From Ilyomonas sp965214235 (GTDB lineage Bacteria; Bacteroidota; Bacteroidia; Chitinophagales; Chitinophagaceae), in NCBI GenBank assembly GCA_965214235.1, contig CBDCBH010000003.1, positions 682,001-746,000 on the forward strand: a DNA stretch of 64,000 nt, in the 5' to 3' direction. The notes below the pieces were generated by a model. The model had not been told where the DNA came from, did not search any database, and saw only the letters and a program-made list of their open reading frames with translations. Position 1 is the first letter of the stretch. Every line of letters begins with the position of its first letter. The translations under genes and the position numbers were made by a program. Positions 1 through 8,440 of this stretch are shown in pieces.

Positions 1-748
1 ACCGTTCGTGCCGGAACGGTGTTTGTTTTGCTGTAATTTGATAATCTACTTTTCGTTCAACCTGCCCTGCCACTTCTTTCAATGCCAGCTCGCGAAGCTG
101 TAAAATTTTATCTGGCTGAAAAAAATTGGTAAGCGCCTGTTGTATTTTGGAGTGGTCGTAAATCTTGCCGGCTTTTAAGCGGGCAATCAATTCATCGGCG
201 GGCAAATCAATATTCACCACTTCATCGGCAAGCTGTAATAAGGTATCGGGTATGCGCTCTTTTACTTCAATGCCGGTAATCTCTTTTACATCCTCGTTAA
301 TACTTTCAATATGCTGAATATTTACGGCAGAAATCACATCAATACCGGCTTCTATCACATCCATCACATCCTGCCAGCGCTTTTCATTTTTACTTCCCGG
401 AATGTTGGTATGAGCCAGCTCATCAATCACTACTACCTCCGGTTGCAATAATAAAATAGCCTGCACATCTACTTCTTCCAGCAGCTTGCCTTTATAAAAC
501 ACTTCTCTTCGCGGAATAATGGGCAAGCCTTCGGTTAATGCCTGCGTATCTTTCCTGCCATGTGTTTCAATGTAGCCAATTTTAATGTTCACGCCATTCT
601 GCAATAAATTATGCGCTTCCTGCAGCATCCGATAGCTTTTGCCAACGCCTGCGCTCATTCCCAGGTATATCTTCAATCTGCCTTTGGCTGCTTTTGGATT
701 AAAGCTTACATACTGATCTGCATTGTTATTATTTTCTTCAGAATTCAT
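1..748 (-). CDS. kdpD: KdpD N-terminal sensor domain (partial, cut by window edge)
   Basis: The first 249 codons of KdpD, the K+/osmotic sensor that controls the Kdp potassium pump. The Walker A-like motif GMSAGVGKS lies near residues 30-38, followed by the KdpD-domain hallmarks IGYIETHGR and VVIDELAHTN. This is the cytoplasmic N-terminal domain. The reading frame is open to the left edge, so it cannot be seen whether the kinase half is fused or separate; many Bacteroidota carry a short KdpD without a kinase domain. The ATG is at 748, only 13 bp after the second kdpA ends, so the two are probably co-transcribed. The family call is confident; the length is unknown. Confidence 0.9.
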   Translation of the reverse strand, partial: MNSEENNNNADQYVSFNPKAAKGRLKIYLGMSAGVGKSYRMLQEAHNLLQNGVNIKIGYIETHGRKDTQALTEGLPIIPRREVFYKGKLLEEVDVQAILLLQPEVVVIDELAHTNIPGSKNEKRWQDVMDVIEAGIDVISAVNIQHIESINEDVKEITGIEVKERIPDTLLQLADEVVNIDLPADELIARLKAGKIYDHSKIQQALTNFFQPDKILQLRELALKEVAGQVERKVDYQITAKQTPFRHER

Positions 749-761
749 AAATGCATATCTT

Positions 762-2465
762 TTACTTTACTAAAAATTGATCCGATACAGGTCCCAGTAT
801 TAATGCCGGCAGCAACGACAGCACATTGAGCAAAATGATAACGGCTAAAAGAAAACAACCAAATGTGAAACCTTGTATTCTTAATGTTCCGGTGGAACGC
901 GGCGTATAAACTTTTTGTATCAGCAATCCTGAAATCCAAATGGCTGCAATGATGGGAATGAACCGCCCGGCCAACATTACAAAAGCTGTGGTTAAGTTCC
1001 AGAAAGCAGTATTGTTGCCCAAACCTTCAAACGCCGAACCATTGCCCGATATTGAAGAAACGTATTCATAAAACATTGTAGTAAAGCCATGCGCACCTGT
1101 ATTGATAAGCCACTGCAAGCTATTGTTGCCGCCCTTATAATGCGTGTAGGTGAAGCAAGCGATGCCAGCCATTACTAACGGCACGAGGCTAAGTAAAACG
1201 GTTGACACAACAGTTATCTGAATTTCCCTGATGCCAATTTTTTTCCCAAATATTTCGGGCGTTCGCCCGATCATTAAACTGCCAATAAAAAGTGCAATAA
1301 TTAAAAAGATAAACATATTGATCCAGCCCGTTCCTAACCCGCCAAAAAAAGCATCGATGTGCATTGCCACCAACATAGAAGCGCCCGATAATGGCATAAA
1401 GCTATCATGAAATCCAACAACCGTTCCCGCAGGAATACATGTGTTTTCACCACAATAAAAAGCCGAATAAAAGGCGCCGAATCTTACTTCTTTTCCTTCC
1501 ATATTGCCGGTATTTTTTATGCCCATAGCAGCGATCTCAGGGTTGCCTTTTATTTCCTGCTGAATGATAGGAAAAGTAAGTAAAAGAAAACCGGCTGTCA
1601 TCACACCAAATATCGTAGCGGCAAATCGTTTTGCTTTCAAATATCTGCCAATAAAAAATACAAAAGCTACCGGCAATAAAAACACAAGAATGCTGTGCAG
1701 GATAAAAGTAAAAAAGCTAGGGTTTTCAAAAGGATGTGCATCGTTGGCTCCAAAAAAACCGCCGCCGTTTGAACCCAATTCTTTAATGGGTAAAAAAGCG
1801 GCAACCGGCCCCCTGGCAACCCTAATACTATCGCCTTGTAAAGAAGTGATTTGTGCAGAACCTTTAAACGTCATAGGAACGCCGCTGAATAAAAAAAGAA
1901 TGGCCGCTATTATACATAGCGGCAACAATATGCGGGTAAGCGAAAGCAAAAAATCGTTATAAAAATTTCCTATGCTGTTTGCAGTTTTAGCAGCTAAACC
2001 CCTTACCACAGCCACGCCCGCTGCAAGACTGGTTGCAGCGCTAACAAACTGCAGAAACATAAATACGCCCAACTGCGAAAGATAAGTGGCGCCGGTTTCG
2101 CCGGAGTAGTGCTGAAGGTTGGCGCTGGTTAAAAAACTAATGGCAGAATTTAATGCAAGGCTCCAACCCATGGAAGGGTTGCCGTCAGGATTTAAAAATA
2201 AGTTTCCCTGAAAAAGTAATATAATAAAAGCAAATGCCAGCCATACGCTGTTAATTACTGCCATTGCAATGATGTACTGCTTCCACGTCATTTCTGCCAA
2301 AGGATTGATGCGACACCATTTAAAAATAAAATTCTCGGCAGGACTTAAAAAATCCAATAAGCTCTTTCGATGTTTATACACTTTATTCATGTATTCTGCC
2401 AACGGCAACGCCAGCAAAACAGACACAACGAATATCAATATACAAGCACAAGTGTTTTGAAACAT
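762..2465 (-). CDS. kdpA: Second, divergent KdpA-like K+ channel subunit
   Basis: A 567-residue multi-spanning membrane protein homologous over its full length to KdpA, the K+-selective channel subunit of the KdpFABC ATPase. Family blocks such as NLQHYSGE, NGGGFFGAN.HPFENP, NMEGKEVRFG and MIGRTPE.FGKKI are all present. It is the second kdpA in the window and differs from the canonical copy (8441-10141) at all four pore loops: P1 has SAN instead of NTN (residues 114-116), P2 has GSNGGG instead of GTNGGG (231-236), P3 has GGLGTG instead of GGVGVG (375-380), and P4 has GNGS instead of NNGS (474-477), followed by FEGL instead of FAGL. No second kdpB or kdpC lies beside it; kdpD follows directly. 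It may be an alternative channel subunit for the same pump or a free-standing transporter. The ATG at 2465 matches the expected KdpA N-terminus. Confidence 0.92.
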   Translation of the reverse strand: MFQNTCACILIFVVSVLLALPLAEYMNKVYKHRKSLLDFLSPAENFIFKWCRINPLAEMTWKQYIIAMAVINSVWLAFAFIILLFQGNLFLNPDGNPSMGWSLALNSAISFLTSANLQHYSGETGATYLSQLGVFMFLQFVSAATSLAAGVAVVRGLAAKTANSIGNFYNDFLLSLTRILLPLCIIAAILFLFSGVPMTFKGSAQITSLQGDSIRVARGPVAAFLPIKELGSNGGGFFGANDAHPFENPSFFTFILHSILVFLLPVAFVFFIGRYLKAKRFAATIFGVMTAGFLLLTFPIIQQEIKGNPEIAAMGIKNTGNMEGKEVRFGAFYSAFYCGENTCIPAGTVVGFHDSFMPLSGASMLVAMHIDAFFGGLGTGWINMFIFLIIALFIGSLMIGRTPEIFGKKIGIREIQITVVSTVLLSLVPLVMAGIACFTYTHYKGGNNSLQWLINTGAHGFTTMFYEYVSSISGNGSAFEGLGNNTAFWNLTTAFVMLAGRFIPIIAAIWISGLLIQKVYTPRSTGTLRIQGFTFGCFLLAVIILLNVLSLLPALILGPVSDQFLVK

Positions 2466-2901
2466 AAACCAATATTATTTCGGTTTATAAGCAATTATTG
2501 AAGCGTTTACTTCTCGATTTTATTATCATAAGAAATAACATTTGCAGATGTATAAACTTCTTGAAAAAATTTGAAAGATGTGTCTGAAAACCCAGCTTTA
2601 TTATGGGTAAACAATGTACTTCATATTGCATAATCGTTTTATTAATGTTATAGATACTTTGAATGATTTTCTTTTACTTCAAATCTAATTTTTACATTTA
2701 AAAATGAAAAAGAAAATGATGCAAAATGTTCTTTATTAATTTTTATTTGTAACAGATACTGCAATGATGTTACAGTTGGTAACATGCAATCTTTCATCAC
2801 TCAAAAATGCATTAAAACAAAACAATTGAAACTACTTCTTTACAGAATTCCTTCACTGGTTTGTTTTTACTGCATTTTTGGATGATGGAATCATTTCTTT
2901 T
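2466..2901. other. AT-rich intergenic leader of kdpA2
   Basis: 436 bp with no convincing gene. A TAGATTTG word on the minus strand (2687 down to 2680) fits the Bacteroidota -7 element TAnnTTTG, but no -33 TTTG sits at the right distance. If real, it would give kdpA2-kdpD its own promoter with a leader of about 200 nt. The 14-mer TTGTTTTTACTGCA at 2861-2874 and a related word at 2667-2681 recur elsewhere in the window. Confidence 0.4.
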
Positions 2902-3192
2902 TTATAGAACGGGAACACGATATACTTTATATGCAGTAACTAAAGACAAACCAGAGTCGGGTGTTGATGCTTTATTTTCCTCAAGCCTGAGATAAGAGTA
3001 GCCAACCCAAATATCGTTTTTAGTAAAAGCAACAACCGCTTTACCATTTTTTATTTTTTCGATGACAACTGCAGGAAATAATTCAGCAATTTCCGAAACC
3101 TGTTTAAAGGCGGAAGGTTCCATATCATCAGCTTTTGTTTTTACTCGCTTTTTGTTGTCTTCTATCTGTATCCGACCTGTTATGTGTTTCAT
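2902..3192 (-). CDS. Small hypothetical protein
   Basis: A 96-residue soluble protein starting at ATG 3192. It is rich in charged residues at the N-terminus (KKRVKTKADD) and ends in a beta-rich stretch. No signal peptide, membrane segment or known motif is visible. It sits on the same strand between the kdp outer-membrane/ACP genes and the second kdpA. The function is not recognised. An intact frame, an ATG start and the same orientation as its neighbours support it as a gene. Confidence 0.5.
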   Translation of the reverse strand: MKHITGRIQIEDNKKRVKTKADDMEPSAFKQVSEIAELFPAVVIEKIKNGKAVVAFTKNDIWVGYSYLRLEENKASTPDSGLSLVTAYKVYRVPVL

Positions 3193-3295
3193 TTTTTATC
3201 AGGCTACCTGTATATTAGAAGTTTAAGAGGCGCTGACAGGATATGATGGATTAACCCTGCCATTAATTTTTATTCTGCTTTTATCATTACCTACG

Positions 3296-3901
3296 TTACA
3301 TATTTTTAAGCGATCCCTTTTCATATTCCTCATATAAGTATTTGAGCCTGTATTTTTTTAGCCTTTTATCGTAAGTCATAAGCTCATCATTCGTTTTAAA
3401 AGTTGTAGCTAAAAAATGATCAAATTGCTCGTTGTATTGAAATGCATTTTCAATGTTTGTTCTCGTTAATTGTTCAATATTTGAATTTGCCGTTACGCTG
3501 AAAAAATAAAAGGTTTGTTTTTGCTGCTGCCATTTCATTTGTCTAACCTGGCGTATTTGGTTGTAAATAAAAAAGTCGGCCGTGTCAACAATTAAAAAAT
3601 CTTCGCCATTAAATACTCTGTAATCAATGCCATTATCGCGATAGCCATAAATATCTTTCTTTAAAAAAGATTTCTTTTCACCATTATTGATAATTTGAAT
3701 TTTTGAAGAGCCGAACGTGTTATACAAAACAAGCCGGTTGTTATGGTTTGTTTCGTTAAAACCATTACTTAATTTGTTGTGCTCAAAATCATCTGCACTT
3801 GCATAAATTCCATAGTTGGTTTTACCATCAGATTGCGCTTTTGTTTGTAGCTGTAACAGCAGCACTACTAATAACAATGCGCTTTTAAAATATGTTTTCA
3901 T
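3296..3901 (-). CDS. Secreted hypothetical protein
   Basis: A 201-residue protein with a clear Sec signal peptide: a Lys at position 3, a hydrophobic LLLVVLLLQLQ core and a cleavage-like TKAQS. The mature part is rich in Asn, Tyr, Phe and Lys and contains a FNGEDFLIVDT stretch. This looks like a periplasmic or surface-exposed Bacteroidota protein of unknown family. It lies in the same direction between the ACP gene and the 96-residue hypothetical in the kdp region. No function can be assigned. Confidence 0.65.
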   Translation of the reverse strand: MKTYFKSALLLVVLLLQLQTKAQSDGKTNYGIYASADDFEHNKLSNGFNETNHNNRLVLYNTFGSSKIQIINNGEKKSFLKKDIYGYRDNGIDYRVFNGEDFLIVDTADFFIYNQIRQVRQMKWQQQKQTFYFFSVTANSNIEQLTRTNIENAFQYNEQFDHFLATTFKTNDELMTYDKRLKKYRLKYLYEEYEKGSLKNM

Positions 3902-4028
3902 AACCTCTGTTTTTAATTTTTATCGATAGCGGATTTTGCTTGTTTCCGCTATCCTGTTTTATAATCATTTCATGTAAGAATGTACAATTGCATTTTCTGT
4001 AATCAGAATAAAAACTGTGTTTTATCAT

Positions 4029-4289
4029 TTAGTAAACACTGCTTTGGTTAAGTTGTTTTTTTACAAACGCCAATAACAAATCCACCGTTTTTAGTTTTTC
4101 CGCTTCTTCATCGGCGATAGTAATATTCAACTCTTTTTCTATTTCCATGAAGGTTTCCATTACATCCAGAGAGTCGGCTCCAATGTCATCCTTGAAAGAA
4201 GGGTTCTTGTCAAGAACATTCAATTCAACTGATAACTTGGCAGAAAGTATTTCTTTCACCTTTGTTGAGATGCCGTCTGTCGTTTCCAT
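4029..4289 (-). CDS. Acyl carrier protein-like protein
   Basis: An 86-residue acidic protein of acyl-carrier-protein length. It carries the phosphopantetheine attachment motif GADSLDVMET, with Ser40 as the predicted modified residue, and the typical helix-III sequence ITIADEEAEKLKTV. ATG 4289 (METTDG) is preferred over a TTG further upstream because it gives standard ACP spacing. It follows the outer-membrane barrel gene by 22 bp and is not near fatty-acid synthesis genes. It is therefore an accessory ACP whose acyl partner is unknown. Its place inside a kdp cluster is unusual. It could serve a lipid modification or be a chance passenger. Confidence 0.88.
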   Translation of the reverse strand: METTDGISTKVKEILSAKLSVELNVLDKNPSFKDDIGADSLDVMETFMEIEKELNITIADEEAEKLKTVDLLLAFVKKQLNQSSVY

Positions 4290-4311
4290 AAAATTTATTG
4301 TACTGAAAATT

Positions 4312-5721
4312 TTAAAACCGAACAATCATCGCCAGTACATATCTCGATTCTGCTTTTACTAAATCTGGTGTCCAGGTTGATGGCAGCGGAGTGGTAACAT
4401 AACCATCCGGAGACGTTACACCACCGGGACCCGCAAAGTAGGGCACGTTCGCCTCGCGATGCACCAGCTCAAACTTCCAGGTGATATAATCATTTGGCAT
4501 AAAATCAAACGTTGTTGAGGCATCCCAACTATCGAATTTATCACCCGGATTGGCTGTGAAAGGATGAGTGCCGGCAGTTTGAGTTGGATTGTATGGATTG
4601 GGTAGCGCGCTGGCATCGCCCGTTGGAAGAAGCACAAGATAACGACCTGGATTGTGCATAAAACCGCCGCCAAATGTCCAGGCAAATTTATCACCGAACC
4701 ATAACCTGTGGTATGCCATTGCACTAATGAAATTTTGTGCCGGTCTTGTTCCATCCTTGCTTCCGAAAGGTGTTACGCCATTGCCATTTTCAATGCCGAT
4801 ATCGCCTGTAATGCTGAAGGCCGCTTTAGTAATGCCTTTGCTTTTCGGATTATTAAAATACCTAAGTAAAAAGCTGTTATCGCTGTGCCACCTTACCCGC
4901 TTAGTTTGGTCTGCATCATCTTTGCCAACATAACCATTCGATACCATACTAACAGATTCGACAGGCGCCCATTTTATTTGAAAACCCATGCCTGGCATTT
5001 TATTAAACTTGCCATAAGATTGCCAACCATTAATAAGCCACAGTTCAACCTTCAATCGGTCGCTCGGGAAAGTTTGCAAACGCAAACCATTAAAAAACCA
5101 GGGTGTGTTATCGGATGTAAAAGAAGGCTGGTAGCCCCAGTTTTCAAAGTTGTTATAAGACATTAAGCCTACATACGACATGAAGATACCTGCATCTAAA
5201 TTGATACCATGCCATGCATTCCAATGATAACCGCCATAGGCTTCACTGATGTAACGGTAAGCCGTAGCCAAATCGTACTGACCCTTATACTGACTAAAAT
5301 CATTTCTTGGAACAACCGTAGAGCGGGTTCCAAACTGTGTCATAAATCTGCCCCGTACATTGTTGTAATGAAAGTCGCCGCCAATACCTATATAAGAAAC
5401 CTGTACTTCCCTATTACGAGACAATGCTGTTGAGCCTACTACTGTGTTGTCTATAGGCGCATGGTTCGATTGTGTGTAGTTTACATCAACCGTCATGCTG
5501 CCGGTAAAATATTTAGAATCCAGCAGTGCGCTTTTTTGGCGGTTGTTACCATTAAGCCAGCCAAAATCACCGTAAGAAAAAGGGTCGGGCGGAGCTTGTG
5601 TTACTACTGTATCCGGTTGTACTTTTACTGAATCCTGTTGCACTTTTTTTGCGTCATCTTTCTGTGCTTGAAGAGAGACTGCTGCAAATACAAATGCAGC
5701 GAAAATTAAAAATGTTCTCAT
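4312..5721 (-). CDS. Outer-membrane beta-barrel protein (OmpL/BBP2-like)
   Basis: A 469-residue protein with a Sec signal peptide (cleavage near SLQAQK), a short Val/Gln/Thr/Pro-rich linker and then alternating amphipathic strands ending in a C-terminal aromatic (RYVLAMIVRF), as in outer-membrane barrels. It resembles the putative beta-barrel porin-2 family seen beside kdp genes in other Bacteroidota; that is recalled family knowledge and was not tested. It lies 19 bp after kdpC, so it is probably in the same transcript and may form the outer-membrane entry pore for K+ ahead of the inner-membrane pump. The barrel is confident; the K+ role is an inference. Confidence 0.8.
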   Translation of the reverse strand: MRTFLIFAAFVFAAVSLQAQKDDAKKVQQDSVKVQPDTVVTQAPPDPFSYGDFGWLNGNNRQKSALLDSKYFTGSMTVDVNYTQSNHAPIDNTVVGSTALSRNREVQVSYIGIGGDFHYNNVRGRFMTQFGTRSTVVPRNDFSQYKGQYDLATAYRYISEAYGGYHWNAWHGINLDAGIFMSYVGLMSYNNFENWGYQPSFTSDNTPWFFNGLRLQTFPSDRLKVELWLINGWQSYGKFNKMPGMGFQIKWAPVESVSMVSNGYVGKDDADQTKRVRWHSDNSFLLRYFNNPKSKGITKAAFSITGDIGIENGNGVTPFGSKDGTRPAQNFISAMAYHRLWFGDKFAWTFGGGFMHNPGRYLVLLPTGDASALPNPYNPTQTAGTHPFTANPGDKFDSWDASTTFDFMPNDYITWKFELVHREANVPYFAGPGGVTSPDGYVTTPLPSTWTPDLVKAESRYVLAMIVRF

Positions 5722-5740
5722 TTTGATTGTTTGTTTTTGC

Positions 5741-6295
5741 TTATTTTATTTTATCTAACTCGATGTTTGTTTTTAATACGTTTACATGAGGAGGCCCAAA
5801 CAGTGGTTTTTCAGTTTGTTGGTTAATAAGGGATGTAAGCTTATCAGCAGAAATGTTTCTCACTTTTGCAATTCTGTTAACTTGAATGAAAGCGGCTGCG
5901 GGAGAAATATCAGGGTCTAAGCCACTACCTGAAGCAGTAACTAATTCAGATGGAATTTGTTCTTTTTTTATTGTTGGATTGTGTACAAGAAAGGTATCAA
6001 TTTTATCCTGCACCGTTTTCAGATAATCTGCATTAGAAGGGCCTTTATTACTGCCAGCCGAACCTGCAGCATTGTAATCAGCCGCAGAAGGACGGCCGTT
6101 GAAATATTTATCATCGGTAAACTTTTGTCCTTCCAAAACATAGCCAACCACTTTATTATTTATTGTGATGCTTTCACCCCTTCCTTTGTTGGGTGCTGCC
6201 TGCGCAATGCCAAAAATGAGCAATGAATAAGCACCTGCAAAAACGAGCAGGCAAACCAGGGTAAGCCTTACTGCTATTAAAATATTCTGTTTCAT
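5741..6295 (-). CDS. kdpC: KdpC subunit of the K+-transporting ATPase
   Basis: A 184-residue subunit with one N-terminal membrane helix (LTLVCLLVFAGAYSLLIFGIAQ) and a periplasmic domain with the family motifs FNGRPSAADYNAAGSAGSN, SGSGLDPDISPAAAF and NLLI-like inner strands. KdpC stabilises the KdpFABC complex and is thought to increase its K+ affinity. It starts at ATG 6295, 10 bp after kdpB, in a tight operon. Length and motifs are typical. Confidence 0.95.
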   Translation of the reverse strand: MKQNILIAVRLTLVCLLVFAGAYSLLIFGIAQAAPNKGRGESITINNKVVGYVLEGQKFTDDKYFNGRPSAADYNAAGSAGSNKGPSNADYLKTVQDKIDTFLVHNPTIKKEQIPSELVTASGSGLDPDISPAAAFIQVNRIAKVRNISADKLTSLINQQTEKPLFGPPHVNVLKTNIELDKIK

Positions 6296-6305
6296 AATTT
6301 AAATT

Positions 6306-8354
6306 TTAAAACCACAAACTCACTAATAAATCAATCAGCTTAATGCCGATAAACGGAACAATGATGCCACCAAAACCATAAATTAATAAGTTCCTTCTTA
6401 GCAATGCACTGGCGCCAATAGGCTTGTAAGCCACACCACGTAAAGCCAGTGGAATTAAAGCGGGAATGATAAGTGCATTAAAAATCACAGCCGATAAAAT
6501 GGCGCTTTGGGGGCTGTGCAAGTGCATAATATTTATTCTTTGCAGGCTTGGAATAGAAGCGATAAACAAAGCCGGAACAATGGCGAAATACTTAGCTACA
6601 TCGTTAGCAATAGAAAAGGTAGTAAGCGTTCCTCTCGTCATTAATAACTGTTTACCAATCTCAACAATTTCAATCAGCTTTGTTGGGTCGTTATCCAAAT
6701 CCACCATGTTGCCAGCTTCTTTTGCAGCTTGTGTTCCGCTGTTCATAGCAACACCAACATCGGCCTGCGCAAGAGCGGGTGCATCGTTGGTTCCATCGCC
6801 CATCATAGCAACGAGTTTGCCGCCGGTTTGCTCTTTTTTTATGTAGTTCATCTTGTCTTCCGGTTTGGCTTCTGCAATAAAATCATCCACACCCGCTTTG
6901 GTAGCGATGTATTTTGCCGTAAGCGGATTATCGCCCGTAACCATCACTGTTTTTACACCCATTTTTCTTAACCTGTCAAAGCGTTCGCTGATACCTGGCT
7001 TTATAATATCCTGCAATTCTATAACGCCTTTTACTTCGTTATTTTCTGCCACAACCAATGGTGTTCCGCCATTTTGCGAAATGGCTTTTACAACAGCCGC
7101 CGCATCTTCAGGAAAAACATTTCCGGCTTTGATAACTATGTTGCGAATAGCATCCTGTGCGCCTTTGCGAATCTTTTTTCCACTCATCAAATCAACGCCG
7201 CTGCTGCGCGTTTCGGCAGTGAAATTGATGAACTCCATGCCATCAGTTCTTCTTTGATTCACACCTTTTAAAAGCGCCAGTTCAATAATTGATTTTCCTT
7301 CCGGTGTTTCATCTGCCAACGAGCTTAAAGCAGCCAGTTCAATGAAAGCTCTTTCGTTAATTCCATCTACAGAATGAAACTGTGTAGCCTTGCGGTTGCC
7401 AATGGTGATGGTGCCTGTTTTATCGAGCAATAAAGTATCAATATCGCCAGCGGTTTCAACTGCTTTGCCGCTTTTGGTAATCACGTTAGCACGCAAAGCT
7501 CTGTCCATACCTGCAATGCCAATAGCGCTTAACAACCCGCCGATGGTTGTTGGAATTAAACAAACAAACAAAGAGATAAACGCCGCAATGGTAATTGGTG
7601 TATTGGCATAATCGCCAAAGGGTTTAAGGGTAATGCACACAATTATAAACACCAGCGTAAAGCCTGCGAGTAAGATGGTTAATGCAATTTCGTTGGGTGT
7701 TTTTTGCCGCGATGCTCCTTCAACAAGGGCGATCATCTTATCTAAAAATGTTTCGCCCGGCCGTGTAGTAACTTCTACAATAATTCTGTCGGATAATACT
7801 TTTGTGCCGCCGGTTACTGATGATTTATCGCCGCCTGCTTCGCGAATTACCGGAGCGCTTTCGCCTGTTATAGCACTTTCATCAATAGTGGCGATGCCTT
7901 CTACAATTTCACCATCCATAGGTATGGTATCGCCGGTTTCACACACAAAACGATCTCCCATTTCTAATTGTGATGATGACACCACTTTAACTTCATCAAC
8001 AAACACTTCACCTACCGGGAAAATTTTTTTTGCAGGCGTATCTTCTCTTGTTTTGCGTAAGCTGTCTGCCTGTGCTTTGCCCCTCGCTTCGGCAATGGCT
8101 TCAGCAAAATTGGCAAATAATAAGGTGAGAAATAAAACACTAAATACAATCAGGTTATAGGCGAGGCTGCCTTGTGTTTTTTCGCCTGAAATAATCCATA
8201 AGCAAACGCATAACATCACGGCAGTTCCTATCTCAACGGTAAACATTACCGGGTTGTGATACATTAATGCCGGATTGAGTTTGACGAATGATTGCTTAAA
8301 CGCTTCTCTTACTAAAGAAGACTCAAAAAGTTTATTTGATTGTTGCTTTGACAT
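6306..8354 (-). CDS. kdpB: KdpB, P-type ATPase subunit
   Basis: A 682-residue catalytic subunit of the high-affinity K+ pump. Seen are the actuator motif TGES (163-166), whose Ser is the residue known in E. coli KdpB for inhibitory phosphorylation, the phosphorylation motif DKTGTIT (Asp311), the nucleotide-binding region and the hinge motif GDGTNDAPALAQADVGVAM. Around seven membrane helices are visible. Start at ATG 8354. It sits between kdpA and kdpC in the standard kdpFABC order. No substitution at a key residue was noticed. Confidence 0.97.
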   Translation of the reverse strand: MSKQQSNKLFESSLVREAFKQSFVKLNPALMYHNPVMFTVEIGTAVMLCVCLWIISGEKTQGSLAYNLIVFSVLFLTLLFANFAEAIAEARGKAQADSLRKTREDTPAKKIFPVGEVFVDEVKVVSSSQLEMGDRFVCETGDTIPMDGEIVEGIATIDESAITGESAPVIREAGGDKSSVTGGTKVLSDRIIVEVTTRPGETFLDKMIALVEGASRQKTPNEIALTILLAGFTLVFIIVCITLKPFGDYANTPITIAAFISLFVCLIPTTIGGLLSAIGIAGMDRALRANVITKSGKAVETAGDIDTLLLDKTGTITIGNRKATQFHSVDGINERAFIELAALSSLADETPEGKSIIELALLKGVNQRRTDGMEFINFTAETRSSGVDLMSGKKIRKGAQDAIRNIVIKAGNVFPEDAAAVVKAISQNGGTPLVVAENNEVKGVIELQDIIKPGISERFDRLRKMGVKTVMVTGDNPLTAKYIATKAGVDDFIAEAKPEDKMNYIKKEQTGGKLVAMMGDGTNDAPALAQADVGVAMNSGTQAAKEAGNMVDLDNDPTKLIEIVEIGKQLLMTRGTLTTFSIANDVAKYFAIVPALFIASIPSLQRINIMHLHSPQSAILSAVIFNALIIPALIPLALRGVAYKPIGASALLRRNLLIYGFGGIIVPFIGIKLIDLLVSLWF

Positions 8355-8440
8355 GATAATTTATTTTAAAAGCTGGGAAGTTTGTAAGATTGAATACTTT
8401 CTTGCCAACTTACTAGCTTCCATACTTGCAGAGTTTGTAT

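Noticed and set aside
1564..1962. 132-codon plus-strand ORF inside the second kdpA
   Set aside because: Antisense shadow of a conserved membrane protein; no start context or family match.
7633..8160. 175-codon plus-strand ORF inside kdpB
   Set aside because: It mirrors the strongly conserved kdpB frame on the other strand and has no recognisable motif; long antisense frames are expected in this composition.
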